DNA from: Prorocentrum cordatum
Lineage: Eukaryota; Sar; Dinophyceae; Prorocentrales; Prorocentraceae
Assembly (NCBI GenBank): GCA_963575745.1
Contig: CAUYUJ010014615.1
Span: forward strand, 1,280,970 to 1,344,969
Direction of reading: 5' to 3'
DNA length: 64,000 nucleotides
The position numbers and the translations under genes are program-made. Positions 23,042 through 34,430 of the stretch are shown here, in pieces. Position 1 is the stretch's first letter. Each line of letters opens with the position of its first letter. Below the pieces are notes generated by a model. That model did no database searches, had not been told where the DNA came from, and worked only from the letters and a program-made list of their open reading frames with translations.

Positions 23042-24320
23042 GAGAAAGCGTACGCACTGAAACCGAGGGGAGGAAACAGAAAAACAAAACGAAGCGGAAG
23101 ACGGTGGTGCTCATGGCAGCGCGGCCACGCGCTCCGCAAGCCGGACGGGCGATCCCAGCCACTCCCTCGGCACGACGAGCGGCCTCCGAGCCGCTCCGTG
23201 GGCGTCGCAGGAGGCAAACGGTAGCTGGGGCGAGTGGGCACCGCGCTCGGGCCCCCCCCCCGCGGCTGCGGAGCCAAAATGGCGAGCTCCATGCTCCGGG
23301 CTCCCACGTAACCTACACTCGACCAGGATAGTAAGGCTGCGCGGTACGGATGCAAGGGCCTTCGAACGCCATGTTGGCGTTTTCCGTGCGGAGCGCAGCA
23401 AAATACCGAAGGCTGCCGAATACCGAAGGGGCAAGGATGCCGGGGTAGCCTTGGAAAGTTGCCCCACCCTTACTATCATGGTTGACTGTATAGACGAGGG
23501 CGCACAGGCGACACAAGTTACGTGAACGCGCACGACCTGGAAGTCGAAAGAGGAAAAGGGGACAGACGAAAACGAGCAGGACGATGCTGTCTATGGCAAC
23601 GCGGCCACGTGCTCCGCAGGCTGGGTTGGCGATCGCGCCCAGCCAAATCCCCCCGTACGCCCAGCCCTTCTGGCCTTCTGGCGCGCGGAGCGGCCTCCAA
23701 GCCAACAAACGAAGGCAACAACACCAGGCGACGGGATCGAGCGCGCCGGGACGGCGACACTTCGCGGGGACCTCGCGCCCCAGAGGGCGAGTGACTGCGC
23801 ATCTGCTGCCTCAATCGGCTGCGATCTCCGTCCGAGGACGCCACTGCGTCTCGATGCCGTTCACCCTCCGTGCCTGCGGTGGGGCGGTTGAATCGCCGGC
23901 AGGTGGTCGTTCTGTCCGACGCCGCGCTCGCGCTCAGTGTGGCGTGGATCATGCACCCCTCGGTGGGCAGGGCGCGGTCCGGCAGCTGCTTGGAGGGCTG
24001 ACCCAAGGGGGCCTCGACCAACCCCTCCATAGAACCCTCGGCGCGAGCCGACGCCACGAGAACGATGCCGCAGGCCACGTCCTTCCCCGTTTTCTCAGGT
24101 CCTCCTCCAAAGGTGCCCGGACGCTCGGGTAGGGCAACGCCGATTCCCTCGCGTGAAGACCCCGCCGCCGCCGGGAAGCAGCTCCTTCCTTGGCCAACTC
24201 CTTCTGGGGGGAATAAGACACAGCATCGCCCCCCCAAATGTGATTCCCCATCTGCCCTACACAATAGAACAAGCGAAACCCCAAGGGGGAAGGGTACTCC
24301 AAACAAGTGTGATAAATGTA
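23042..24320. other. Diverged duplication; weak minus-strand frame, no gene called
   Basis: The segment near 23,085-23,155 is repeated at about 23,565-23,635 (shared CATGGCA-type lead, GCGGCCACG, TGCTCCGCA, GGGCGATC), giving a diverged duplication with a period near 480 bp. On the minus strand a frame between 24,306 and 23,890 includes ATVLVASARAEGS-like and LPDRALPTEGCMIHATLSAS phrases with some third-position bias. It has no recognisable family and opposing frames are also open, so it is only noted. Confidence 0.4.
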
Positions 24321-24539
24321 ATCCGCCGGCCCCCTTGTGGGGCCACCAGGCTGTAAGCCGAAGATTCGCAGTTTCCTGTACCAGTTGCAGCTTTCAGTTT
24401 CCACTGTTACAGTTCTGCTTCTTGCTGCTTACTGTTCCCTGTTGATGGACCGCGCGAGGGGGGGGATGCCCAAACGGGCAGGTTTAGCACGCCCTGAGCG
24501 TGTGCTCTGAATTGCTGGGGTGCGTAAAAATTCACACCC

Positions 24540-24985
24540 CTAACGCAAATCGGCGGGGTCAGGGTCCAAAACGCATGGGATTTGCCACATTTCTGAAATT
24601 CGCTGGCACTCCTCACGCAGATCGGCGGGGTCAGAGTCAAAAAAAACATGGGATTTGCCACATTTCTCAAATTCGCTGGCACCCCTCACGCAGATCGGCG
24701 GGGCCAGGGTGCAACAAACACACTGGATTTGCCACATGTCTGACATTCGGTGGCACCCCTCACGCAGATCGGCGGGGTCAGGGTCCAAAAACAGCACCCC
24801 TCATGCAGATCGGCGGGGCCAGGGTTTAAAAACACATGGGATTTGCAAAATTTCTGACATTCGGTGGCACCCCTCACGCAGATCGGCGGGGTCAGGGTGC
24901 AAAAACCACAAGGGATGTGCCACGTTTCTCAAATTCGGTGGCACCCCTCACGCAGATCGGCGGGGCCAGGGTCTAAAAACATATG
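24540..24985 (+). repeat. 73-bp satellite, block 1
   Basis: Units of 72-74 bp, marked by CTCACGCAGATCGGCGGGG then TCAGGGTCCAAAAACACATG and GGATTTGCCACATTTCTGA. One shortened unit of about 41 bp lies near 24,790. The same satellite recurs at 25,985-26,600 and 56,915-57,385. Confidence 0.9.
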
Positions 24986-25039
24986 GGACTAGAACCACGC
25001 GCGCGCTTCGCGCGCGCTTAGGTTCTGTCGAGTCACAGA

Positions 25040-25830
25040 CCCAGGAATCGTGGAACCCCTCTCGGGCCCATCTTGGGGCTCTCTTGGGCCGCCTTTGGAG
25101 CCTCTTGGGGCGTCCTGGGTCTCTCGTGGGGGCTTCTTGGAGCTCTCTTGGCGCCTCCTGGAGCCTCTTGGGGCCGAAAGCTCGGAATTCTACAGTGGCT
25201 TTCTCCCTCTGGGACCCCTCTCGGGCACGCCTTGGGGCTCTCTTAGGCCATTTTGGAGTCCAATTTTGCCGTCCTGGGCGCCTCGTGAACCGTCTTGGAA
25301 CTCTCTTGGGGGCCACCTAGGCCGTCTTGGGAGCCTCTTCGGACGTGTTGGACGCGGTGAAAACCCAACAGGCGACCATGCGAAAAGTATACGTTTTCCC
25401 ATAGGAATGGGACCATTTTTGCTTCTTCTCTTGGACCTCTCTTGGGGTGCCTCTCGGAACGTCTTGGGCTGATTTTGGAAGCCTTTTGGCGCCTCTGGGC
25501 GGCGTTTTGGCGCCTCCTGGGATGTGTTGGGCCGGAAGCTCGGAATTCGAGAGTGGCTTTTCTCCTTCTGGGACCCCTCTCGAAGTCGTCTTGGGGTTCT
25601 CTTGGGCCGTCTTGGGGCCGTCCTGAGCCACTCGTGCGCAGCCTTGGAGCGCTCCCGGAGGCCTCCTAGGCCGTCTTGGAGGCCTCTTGGGCCGTCTTGG
25701 ACGCGGTGAAAGCCCAAGATGCGAACATGCGAAAAATATACGTTTTCCCATAGGAATGGCACGATTTTTGCTCTTGGGCCTCTCTTGGGCTTCGGGAGCG
25801 TCTTGGTGTCATGACAGGCGTCTTGGAAGG
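25040..25830 (-). repeat. CTCTTGGGGC array with a tandem duplication of about 360 bp
   Basis: The phrases GAAGCTCGGAATTC (25,178 and about 25,533) and TATACGTTTTCCCATAGGAA (about 25,388 and 25,738) each occur twice, 350-363 bp apart, within degenerate CCTCTTGGGGC units. It is the reverse-oriented form of the CCAAGAG family seen elsewhere. Confidence 0.75.
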
Positions 25831-25984
25831 CATCTGGAGCCATCGGAGCGCGTTCCGAAGCCGCCTGCGAACGATCTTGGACGGCGTCCGGCGGTCCGAC
25901 GAGCCTCCGGGCCCCCCGGGGCCCACATTTGTGGTCGAGGTCCCGGCCCCGGGCCCCCGGGCCCGGTGCGCCGTTATATGTATA

Positions 25985-26600
25985 TTTGCAACATTTCTGA
26001 CATTCGGTGGCACCCCTCACGCAGATCGGCGGGGTCAGGGTGCAGAAAACACAAAAGGATTTGCCACGTTTCTCAAATTCGGTGGCACCCCTCACGCAGA
26101 TCGGCGGGGCCAGGGTCTAAAAACATATGGGACTTGCAACATTTCTACCATTCGGTGGCCCCCCTCACGCAGATCGGCGGGGTCAGGGTGCAAAAAACAC
26201 AAGGGATTTGCCACATTTCTCAAATTCGCTGGCACCCCTCACGCAGATCAGCGGGGTCAGGGTGCGAAAACACAATGGATTTGCCACATGTCTGACATTC
26301 GGTGGCACCCCTCACGCAGATCGGCGGGGTCAGGGTCCAAAAACAGCACCACTCACGCAGATCGGCGGGGACAGGATCAAAAAACACTAGAGATTTGCAA
26401 CATTTCTGACATTCCGTGGCACCCCTCACGTAGATCGGCGGGGTCAGGGTCCAAGAACCCAAGGGATTCTCAACATGTCTGAAATTCGGTGGCACCCCTC
26501 ACGCGGATCGACAGGGTCAGGGTCCCAAAACACATGGGATTTCCTACATTCCTGAAATTCGTTTGCGCCCCTCAGGCAAATCGGCGGAGCCAGGGTGGAA
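25985..26600 (+). repeat. 73-bp satellite, block 2
   Basis: About eight to nine units of the satellite described at 24,540, including one short unit around 26,340-26,370. Confidence 0.9.
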
Positions 26601-26716
26601 AAACAAGCAGGTCCCGACACTGCTTCACGTCGGCGCCCAGACCTCATGATTTAGCTTTTGCATCTCCCATGATGCGAGGAAGGGGGCAGGCGGAATGGGG
26701 CGAAGCTCTTACGGAT

Positions 26717-26835
26717 AAAAAGTGTGATAAACAAGTGTGACTAAAAACTCCCAGGTGTGATACAAAAACTGTGATCAAATTGTGGTAACAAATGTAATAC
26801 AAAAATGTGATCAACTGTGATAAACAATCAAATGC
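26717..26835 (+). repeat. Degenerate TGTGATAAACAA repeats
   Basis: TGTGATAAACAA, TGTGATACAAAA, TGTGATCAAATT and similar phrases follow the right end of the composite element. A single matching phrase lies just left of its left end, suggesting insertion into such a tract. Confidence 0.6.
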
Positions 26836-27189
26836 AAGCAGGCCAGGGCAGGGAGCTGGAGGCACGCCCCGCGTGTCGAGGCCGTCTGGGGCGGCCACGC
26901 CCCTCGGCGTCGAGGAGATGGCAGAGGAGCGCCCCCATAAAGAAGCTGAAGAAGCACCGCGAGTCCTGCAGGGCTCCTCTTCCTTCTCCTCCTCCTCAAG
27001 GTTCGAGGTTTTCTGGCGTTGTCGTCGGTTCTCGACGGCTTTCCAACCTCGGGGTGCCTTCCAGCAGCTGCGCCTCGCCCAAGGCGTTCCAAGGGTGTCC
27101 CGATCGTCCCGAATGGCCTCCGGAGACCCGTCAACGTTAGGGGTTTGGGGGGGGTCCAGCTCAGAGGGGGGGGAGCACCTGCCTGGAGT
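26836..27189. other. No gene seen; dispersed-repeat fragment
   Basis: Includes the reverse-oriented copy of the repeat seen at 2720-2800 (CTCGCCCAAGGCGTTCC, CCGATCGTCCCGAA). Confidence 0.4.
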
Positions 27190-27308
27190 CGGCGATCGCC
27201 GATTGATCGGCGACACGCCCCCGGTACTAGCAATCCCGCACTCTCCTGGGCGGGACGGGCATATCGGGCCTTCAGCCGCGATCGATGGACCATTGGTGGT
27301 CGATGCAT
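27190..27308. mobile_element. GATGC-ended miniature element, copy 2
   Basis: Shares ordered blocks with copy 3: GATCGGCGACA, GCCCCCG, CGCACTCTCCTG, GGG-C-GGGC, CATCGGGCC and a right end GGTCGATGCA. About 119 bp. Confidence 0.6.
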
Positions 27309-27600
27309 TTTTCCCTAGGCATATCCCCTCCACGGTGACCCTTAAGGGAGGGGAGGCGTGGCTGGATGGGTACAACAGTCGTCGTGCTACCATCGGGGAT
27401 GCTATGACAGAACGAAGACCCTTTTGGGCCCCACGACTGCCTGGGTTCACGAGGAGCGCTAGAGAAACAGACATGGAAGAATCCACGGAACAGCCAGCCC
27501 CTTCCGAACCCGAACTGTTCCTTACCACAGCGCCCCCCCTTCTTAAGAGGGGGAACGTTGAGGGGGACTGGCTCAGATGGGAAGTATCAATCTGCAACGA
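27309..27600. other. Spacer between two miniature elements, no gene seen
   Basis: The two elements are direct neighbours in the same orientation. Overlapping open frames run through spacer and elements alike on both strands. Confidence 0.4.
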
Positions 27601-27720
27601 GCGATGCATCGCCGATAGATCGGCGACAAGCCCCCGAATAGCGAAACCGCACTCTCCTGTGCGGGGTGGGCCATCGGGCCCCACTCGGCGATCTATGGGC
27701 GATTGGGGGTCGACGCATCC
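27601..27720. mobile_element. GATGC-ended miniature element, copy 3 (best preserved)
   Basis: 120 bp. The left end is GATGCATCGCCGATAGATCG and the right end ATCTATGGGCGATTGGGGG followed by CGACGCATC; GATGC and ATAGATCG pair with the right end in inverted orientation. No coding capacity. Confidence 0.6.
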
Positions 27721-28017
27721 CCCCTGAACTTATACCCGTCGAACGTTGCATCTGAATTGATGGCATCGCATCGGCCTTCGGCGGCCGTCGCCGGCATTCC
27801 GGCGGTCTCCTGGCGGCCTTCTGACGGTCTCTGACGGGTTCGGGCGGTCTTCGGCGCGGAAGCTGGACGGCTGCGATCAGCAACGAGGCAATGCTCGGAG
27901 ACCTGACTCAAAGGTCGTTCCGGCCTGATAAATCCGGCGCAGAGGTGGGGTTGGGGTCTGGTAAGGCTTCGGCGACGGGCTGCACACAAACAGTTCTCCA
28001 GATAGTCCTGGGTGACC
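27721..28017. other. No gene seen
   Basis: GC-rich sequence with CGGCGG-type phrases and no convincing frame. Confidence 0.4.
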
Positions 28018-28265
28018 TCCAACAGGCCCCGAAGTAATCCTAGCTGGCCTCATCGGGCTCCCCGAATAGTCCCAGCCGGGCTCAACGCACCCCTCGAGTA
28101 GTCCGGGGCAGTCTTAACACCATGGCGCCGCCTCTGGCGGCGCCCTTGGGGCGCTCCGCGCCCCAAGGGTTAGGGTGTTGAGACCGCCCCAGAATACCCC
28201 GGGGGGCCTGTTGAGGCCAGCTGGGACTACTCGGGGGGCCTGTCGAGGCCAGCCGGGCCTACCTG
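28018..28265. repeat. Long imperfect palindrome with two nested hairpins (cruciform-like)
   Basis: Arms of about 100 bp are inverted relative to each other: CAGGCCCCGAAG, TAGCTGGCCTCA and GGGGCAGTCTTAACACC on the left answer GGTGTTGAGACCGCCCC, TGAGGCCAGCTGG and GGGGGGCCTG on the right. The centre holds GGCGCCGCC/GGCGGCGCC (28,124-28,144) and TTGGGGCGC/GCGCCCCAA (28,146-28,166). The right arm is partly duplicated. Possible fold-back element. Confidence 0.75.
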
Positions 28266-28984
28266 GGGGGCCGTCTGTGCGCAACCCGAAGCCTCACCGT
28301 CGAGGGTGGACTGCGCGAGCGCGCCGCCTGCCGCGCGCAAGTCGCTTGGGGCGCCGGCTTCCCCCGAGGAGAGGGCCGGTCGGCCCCGCGCGGTTGGAGA
28401 CACCAGGCCCCGACGCCCGACATCCCAGGGGCACCACGGCTCGGCCTCGCCGCCAGTCCAGTCCGAGGAGATGCGCGCACGCATGAAATGAGCTAGCGCC
28501 TCTGCCGAGTCAAGGCTGCACTGAACGCCTTGGCTTTGGCAGAGTGCCCTGGCCACCTGCACCGAGCAAGGTGCGGTTGCCTTCCCGATCACAAGATGGC
28601 ACAGACTAGCGGCAGGGAAAGTACAAGCGCAGTTGGGCAATCAGGTCATCAAATGTTTGCCAGCGTGGACCCCGGACGATGAACTGCTGCAGTGCAGGTG
28701 TGTACATTACGTGGTCTACGTGGCGCACTCTCTGTGGGATGAGCTATACGGTGTGAGGTGTGCGATGTACGTTTTGTGGTGTAAGCTATCTGGTGCGAGC
28801 TATCTAGAGTAATCGATGGGATGCCCTACGTGTATATATACACAGATTTCCCCATGATCATACCTATTCTTCGGATGTGTGTATATACTTTCCCGTCCCT
28901 CATCTGCTCCCCGCTCTCCGTCGTTCCTCCTAATCCTCATATCCTCCTTCAGCGGGGCAGTGCAACATCGGGCTGAGGGCGGCG
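28266..28984. repeat. Degenerate TGGTGTAAGCTAT repeats in 28,690-28,805; otherwise no gene seen
   Basis: Phrases such as GTGGTGTAAGCTATCTGG recur at intervals of about 15-17 bp. A related set (GTGGTGCAAGCTATG) lies at 32,155-32,400. The remainder is GC-rich without a supported gene. Confidence 0.5.
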
Positions 28985-30480
28985 GGGTAGCGCAAGGCTT
29001 CTTAATGGGAACCCTTTTGAAAAGCACCACAGGGGGATGTCCTTGGATTGGAAAACGCAACAAACAGGGTTTTGACTGGAAAGTCTCGCAACAGGAATCC
29101 TTTGGAAAGCACCACAAAGGGATTCGATGGGAAAACAAGAACCCTTTGGAAAGCGCCACAAAGGGATTCGATCGGAAAGCCTCACGACAGGAATCCTTTG
29201 GAAAGCACCACAAAAGGATTGCATTGGATTGGAAAGCGCCACAACAATATTCGAGTGGAAAACCTCACAACAGGAATCCTTTGGAAACCGCAACTAAAGG
29301 ATTCTATTGGAAAGCCGCACAACAGGAGTCCTTGGGAAAAACACAACAAAAAGGATTCCATTGGATTGCCTCACAACAAAAAACCCTTTTGGAAAACATC
29401 GCCAGGGGGTATTATTGGAAGGCCTCACAACAGGAACCCTTTGGAAAACACAACGAAAGGGTTCGATTGGACTGGGAAGCCCCACGAAGGGATTGCATTG
29501 GAAAGCCTCACAACAGGAATCCTTTGGAAAGTACCACACAGGGATTGTATTGGAAAACCTCGAAACAGGAATCCTTCGGAAGGCGCCACAGAAGAATTCG
29601 ATTGGATTGGACAGCGCCACGCAGAGATTCGATTGAAAAACCTGAAAAACCCATAACGGTAACCTTTTGGAAAACGCCACAAATGGACTGACTCCCTTGG
29701 GAATCCTCACAACAGGACTCCTTTGGAAAGCACAGCCAAGGGATTCCATGGGAAAGCCTCACAACAGGCATCCTTTGGAAAGCACCACAAAGGGATTCGA
29801 TTAAATTGGAAAGCGCCACGCACGGATTTGTATTGGAAACCCTCTTAACAGGAATGACTGCCGCACAACAGGAATCCTTTGGAAAGCACCGCAAAAAAGG
29901 ATTCGATGGGAAAACCTCACAACAAGAATCGTTTGGAAAACGCTACAAAGGGATTCGATTGGATCGGAAAGCACCACAGAAAGTTATTCGATTGGAACGC
30001 CTCACAACAGGACTCGTTTTTGGAAAGCGCATCTACAAGGTTCTATAGGACGCCGCACGACAGGAGTCCGTGGGAAAAGCACCACGCAGGGTTTCCATTG
30101 TATTGCCTCACAACAGGAGCCCTTTTGGAAAACATCGCAAAGGGTTTCTACTGGAAGGCCTCACAACAGGAACCCTTTGGAAAGCACAACGAAAGGAATC
30201 CTTGTGGATAGGAAATCGCCACAAAGGAATTGTACTGGAAAGCCTCACAACAGGAATCCTTTGGAAAGCACCACACAAGGATTCGATGGGAAAACCTCGA
30301 ATCAGCAATCCTCTCGAAGGCGCCACTGAAGGATCCTTTTGGATTGGACAGCGCCACAAAGGGATTCGATTGAAAAGCCTCACAAGAGGAATCTGTTGGA
30401 AAGCGTCACAAAATGATTCTCTGGGAAATCCTCACAACAAGAATCTTTCGGAAAGCACCACAACTGGATTCTATTGAAAA
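28985..30480 (+). repeat. 1.5-kb minisatellite of alternating 26/27-bp half-units
   Basis: Two related half-units alternate: TTGGAAAGCCTCACAACAGG plus AATCCT, and TTGGAAAGCACCACAAAGGG plus ATTCGAT, giving a 52-54-bp higher-order unit repeated about 28 times with substitutions and indels. All frames are long and give phrases like ESFGKHHKGI and WKAPQRDSI. This frame-independence and the lack of third-position conservation argue against a coding role. Confidence 0.9.
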
Positions 30481-30857
30481 GTACCACAAAGGACCTTCTG
30501 AGCATTGAAACACCCAAAGCAAACACAAGGAAACACCAAAAAAACCAAAGACCCATGGCTGAAACAATCCACAAGGAACAACGAACAAGCAAAACAACCA
30601 ACGTTTGTAGCACTTTCTGTTTATGGGCAGCAGGGACGGGGTAAGTCTTGAAATCGTTGTTTTTTTGTTTTTGTTTTTTTGGGGGGGGGCGTCCTTGTTA
30701 TTTGTGGTTTGTCAGCCCTGGGACTTTGGTTTCTTTGGTTTCTTTGGTTGTTCCTTATGTGTTTTTGTTGTTCAGTGCCCGACCTCCTCTTCCTCCAACC
30801 CTCCTCCTTTTCCTCCTTTCTCCTCCTCGTGGAGGGACGTCCTTTTGTGTTTGAGGA

Positions 30858-30859
<2 letters not shown>

Positions 30860-30899
<40 letters not shown>
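30860..30899. repeat. Poly-T run of about 40
   Basis: A homopolymer T run. A preceding run of G at 30,682-30,690 and of T at 30,659-30,680 flanks it. It could be the reverse of a retroposon poly-A tail, but no such element is recognisable beside it. Confidence 0.9.
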
Positions 30900-31103
30900 C
30901 ATATGGTTCCCTTCAGAAAGCAAAACGAGGCTTTTCAAAACGAGATCCCTTTCTAACGCTGCCACGCTCCTGCAGGAGGAGGGGGGGGAGGAGAAGGGGA
31001 TGAGAGAGAGAGATAGATAAAGAAGAAGAGCGGAGGATGATGAGGAGGAGATATGGGATGCATGGAAGAAAGATATGTCTGATCATGTGGGGAGGTGCTA
31101 CCA

Positions 31104-31104
31104 C

Positions 31105-31145
<41 letters not shown>
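31104..31145. repeat. (AT)n microsatellite
   Basis: About twenty AT dinucleotides. Confidence 0.95.
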
Positions 31146-31147
<2 letters not shown>

Positions 31148-31279
31148 GGAACTTGGGGGGGGGAATCAGACGTGAAACGGAGACCCCCCCAACCGGGAAA
31201 TCGATTTCGGGTTCGGGTTCGTGTCGTGCGTGCCGTGCGTGCGGGCGAGGCGAAGCTGCGTGGGCCGGCGAGAAGAAAT

Positions 31280-31565
31280 TCTCCTCCTATGACTGGGCCG
31301 CGGCCGGACCAAATGTAACTCTTCCGGCGGCCGGAGACCCGCGGTGTCCCGCCGGTGTCCCGCCGCTGTCCCGAAATCCTCCTGTGGCTGGGCCGCGGCT
31401 GGACCAAATGTAACTCCTCCGGCGGCTGGTGCCCCGCGATGTCCCGCGGGTGTCGCGCGGGTGTCCCGAAATATCCTCCTGCGGCTGGGCCGCGGCCGGA
31501 CAAAATGTTTCTCCTCTGGCGGCTGGTGCTGCGCGGTGTCCCGCTGGTGTCCCGCTGGTGTCCCG
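31280..31565 (+). repeat. Tandem units of about 115 bp
   Basis: GACTGGGCCGCGGCCGGAC, CAAATGTAACTCTTCCGGCG, and a run of GTGTCCCGC phrases recur three times with variation (starting near 31,285, 31,390 and 31,483). Confidence 0.8.
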
Positions 31566-32052
31566 TGCATGGTGTCCCGTGGTGTCCCGTTGAGTGACAT
31601 CGATCGTGAGATCGATAGTGAGATCGATGTGGTGTCCCGAGGTGTCCCGTGGTGTCCCGTTGAGTGAGATAGATAGTGAGATCGATAGTGAGATCGATGT
31701 GGTGTCCCGAGGTGTCCCGTGGTCTCCCGCTGAGTGAGATCGATCGTGAGATCGATAGTGAGATCGACAGGTGTCCCGAGGTGTCCCGTGGTGTCCCGTT
31801 GAGTGAGATCGATAGCGAGATCGATCGTGAGATCGATAGTGAGATCGATGTGGTGTCCCGTGGTGACCTATGGTATCCCGCTGAATGAGATCGATCCTGA
31901 GATCGATAATGAGACCGATAGTGAGATCGGGAGGTGTCCCGCGGTGTCCCGTGGTGTCCCGTTGAGTGAGATCGATAGTGAGATCGACAAGCGTCCCTTG
32001 GTGTCCCATGGTGCCCCGTTGAGTGAGTGAGATAGTGAGATCGATTGAGTCA
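31566..32052 (+). repeat. GTGTCCCG and AGATCGATAGTG array
   Basis: Blocks of GGTGTCCCGTGGTGTCCCG alternate with blocks of the 12-mer GTGAGATCGATA, forming a higher-order repeat of about 60-70 bp. The array is very rich in ATCGAT and GATC. Frames through it are repeat-derived. Confidence 0.9.
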
Positions 32053-34430
32053 GATGTTGGTTCCCCCCCCCTCTCCCCCCCCACAACCTCCTTATCACCC
32101 GAAGGGTGGTCGTATAGGTGTGTATAATTATATTTATATATATACTGCTTAATATGTGTGGTGCAAGCTCTGTGGTGCAAGCTATGCAGCCCCCGACGGA
32201 GCCTGACGAGGCGTCCTCGCGCAACCACCATGTGGAGTAAGCCTAGGCTGTGTAAGAAATGCGTTGCAGCTTGTGCCGTGCGAGCTGTACGGTATCAGCT
32301 ACGTGGCGCAAGCCGGGCGGCGCAGTCAAAATGGTGCAAGCGACGAGGTGCAACCTATGCGGTGCAGGCCATGCGAGCGGCAGCGTGCCGAATCCTCGGC
32401 AGACCCACCCAGCGCACAGGGCGCCCACGAGGCGCCCAAAAGACGCCCGCGGGCGGCGGCAAAATGGCGAAACTTCGATCGACCCATCCAATTTCTTAGG
32501 TCACCGAAATAAGAACCCCTAAGTGCAACCACTCTCAGGGGAACGTTACGGGAGGCATGATGTCCCATGTGGTCACCTCCCTTCTCATCATCAGTTCGGA
32601 CAGACACGAAACAGCGGAATGCCACAATAGCACATCGCGTACATCGGGGAATAGATGCAAACGACCTGGTGCCTGAAAAAAAGTGCCCGACTGACCCGAT
32701 CCTTCGAAGACGTGGCCCAAACGGAGACCTGCGACAACTAACATTGATCGCATGCTCACAAGATGTGCAAACACGAACAAACAAAGCACGCAGAACACAT
32801 GCCGAAACGTCGGATAACTCGCGACCATAACAAGTATATGACGCAAAGTGCACCAACTGCATGTCGACCACTGGGACCCGAATGTTGTGTAACGACGCAG
32901 CCCTCAGCGGCCGAGACACTTCGCCCCCCAACCCCACCCACACACACACCCACACACACCCAGACATACACACACATACACACACACATGCCCACACACA
33001 CGCCCGCCCGCAAGCTGGTGCCTCCCGAGGCGCCTGCGCTGTGGTACAGCACATCGGCACGTCTTGCCATCCTGCCCAACAAGTGGCCCCTCGTACTTGA
33101 CACCGCTCTGGTGCGAATAGCATCGGACTCGTCAGCTGTGCACTCAGTGCCTGGGCCCTTGCGCACAGCCCCACCCCCAGCGGCGGTGCTGGGGACCCCT
33201 TAGGTTGGCAAAAGTCTCGAACTCGGCTGCGCGTGCCCTCCTGCTCCCCTCATGGGCTCTGTAAATTCGGCCGGGCCTCCACCATTCTCATCGCGACTTG
33301 CGCCAGACTGTGAGACTCAACAAAAAGTTCTGAGAATTATCAAGATTTGCCAGGCACCTGTTCAACTTTCGCGGGGCACCCTTGCATCCTCATGCCCCGG
33401 CCACAACGGCGGACATCTGCTCCGAATCCGCCTGCGTGCACCCGCGGCCGTCATGGCTCGCCCCCCTCCTCCTACATCGTCACTCACTGCTGTCCTGGCC
33501 AAATGACGCCCAACAATATCCCGCATTTGGCTCACAGCCGGCGCCGCGGTCTTCAAGAACACCGTACGCCTCCCAGGGCCAGCAACAGGGTACCGGCAAA
33601 GGAGAGAGCACGCAGACAGATGGAGCCTGATACTGATACGGTGATTCCAGAAAGTGGGGCATCAAATTGCAGGTTGCCGCGCACGCATCATCGATAGTCT
33701 CACGAACAATCAGGGGAAAAGACGAGACCTGCGGAACATAACCGCACTGCGAGAATGGTGTGCTCGAACGGTACACGTGCCCACGAAACACGCGCCATCT
33801 TACGGGCGAAATAGATGGATGATATTCCGACGCCTTAGCAGGCTGACCACGGGAAGGAGAGCAGGGACAGGGGGGAGCTGGCGGAAAGAGAATGGGAACG
33901 CAAAAGGTGAACGCAGGGCGTCCTCGTTCATCCCTACATACGCGCACTCCCACTCCAAACATCTCTTGTCACGCACAACGCCGGCACATGACCATCACAA
34001 GGCATATTGCCCTAGTCAACTTAGCAGAATCTGCGAGGTGCGACTAGAAAACGCAAGCATTCCCACAGTCCGACTACACCAAAAAAAGCAAGACAAGTAC
34101 GTAGCCATACGCACACACTAATCATGTCTGACTGCACGAAAGGAGCAGATTAGCAAGTCAAAATCATCAATCTTCTATACCAAAAGATAGCCGTTGACAA
34201 ACGCATGCCGCATGCGCAATGAAGCGATGGCGCTGCCTTCAATAGAGTCGCTGCAACCAATGTCAGAAGCAGCGCTGCTGCACACTGCAATGACCTCGGT
34301 CTGGGCCACAGCAAAGGTCAATGAACATGATCACGCGGAGTCCCACTGGCTTGTGTCGGAAGTTGGTGCAAGGCTAAAAGGGCACTACGATGATGTGTTC
34401 GTTGTACATAGCTGCGCGTGCCCAACTAAA
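32053..34430. other. No gene supported; TGGTGCAAGC repeats and a (CA)n tract
   Basis: Degenerate GTGGTGCAAGCTATG phrases fill 32,155-32,400 and CA dinucleotides fill 32,935-33,000. A 282-codon frame on the minus strand crosses the CA tract but has alternating Cys/Val runs and no family resemblance. The 33.2-34.4 kb part has balanced composition and only short frames. Confidence 0.5.

Larger units (their letters stand above)
24321..26716 (+). mobile_element. Composite element with conserved ends, copy 1 (satellite-carrying)
   Basis: The left end starts ATCCGCCGGCCCCCTTGTGG, with a GGCCCC-CTTGT-GGGGCC hairpin, then a shared module of about 150 bp ending GTTGATGGACCGCGCGAGGG. The right module is CATGATTTAGC...GGGGCGAAGC ending in ACGGAT. 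ATCCG/CGGAT form short inverted termini. Between them are two blocks of a 73-bp satellite and an inverted CCAAGAG-type array. Copies with other contents lie at 34,431 and 56,098. AAGTGTGATAAA occurs on both sides of the element, but the right flank is itself a tract of similar repeats, so a target-site duplication is uncertain. Confidence 0.65.

Noticed and set aside
28879-29691. A 270-residue protein with ESFGKHHKGI repeats
   Set aside because: Other frames of the same minisatellite give equally long repetitive peptides, and unit length varies by one base, breaking any fixed phase.
24540-30480. CRISPR-like arrays
   Set aside because: Repeats are contiguous minisatellite units (73 bp, 26/27 bp) without unique spacers of fixed length, and the DNA is eukaryotic in character.
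30860-30899. Poly-A tail of a retroposed gene on the minus strand
   Set aside because: The flanking minus-strand sequence shows no coding or SINE/LINE 3' end, so it is recorded only as a homopolymer.
32326-33174. A 282-codon minus-strand frame
   Set aside because: It crosses a CA microsatellite (alternating Cys/Val), has no steady codon bias and no family resemblance.
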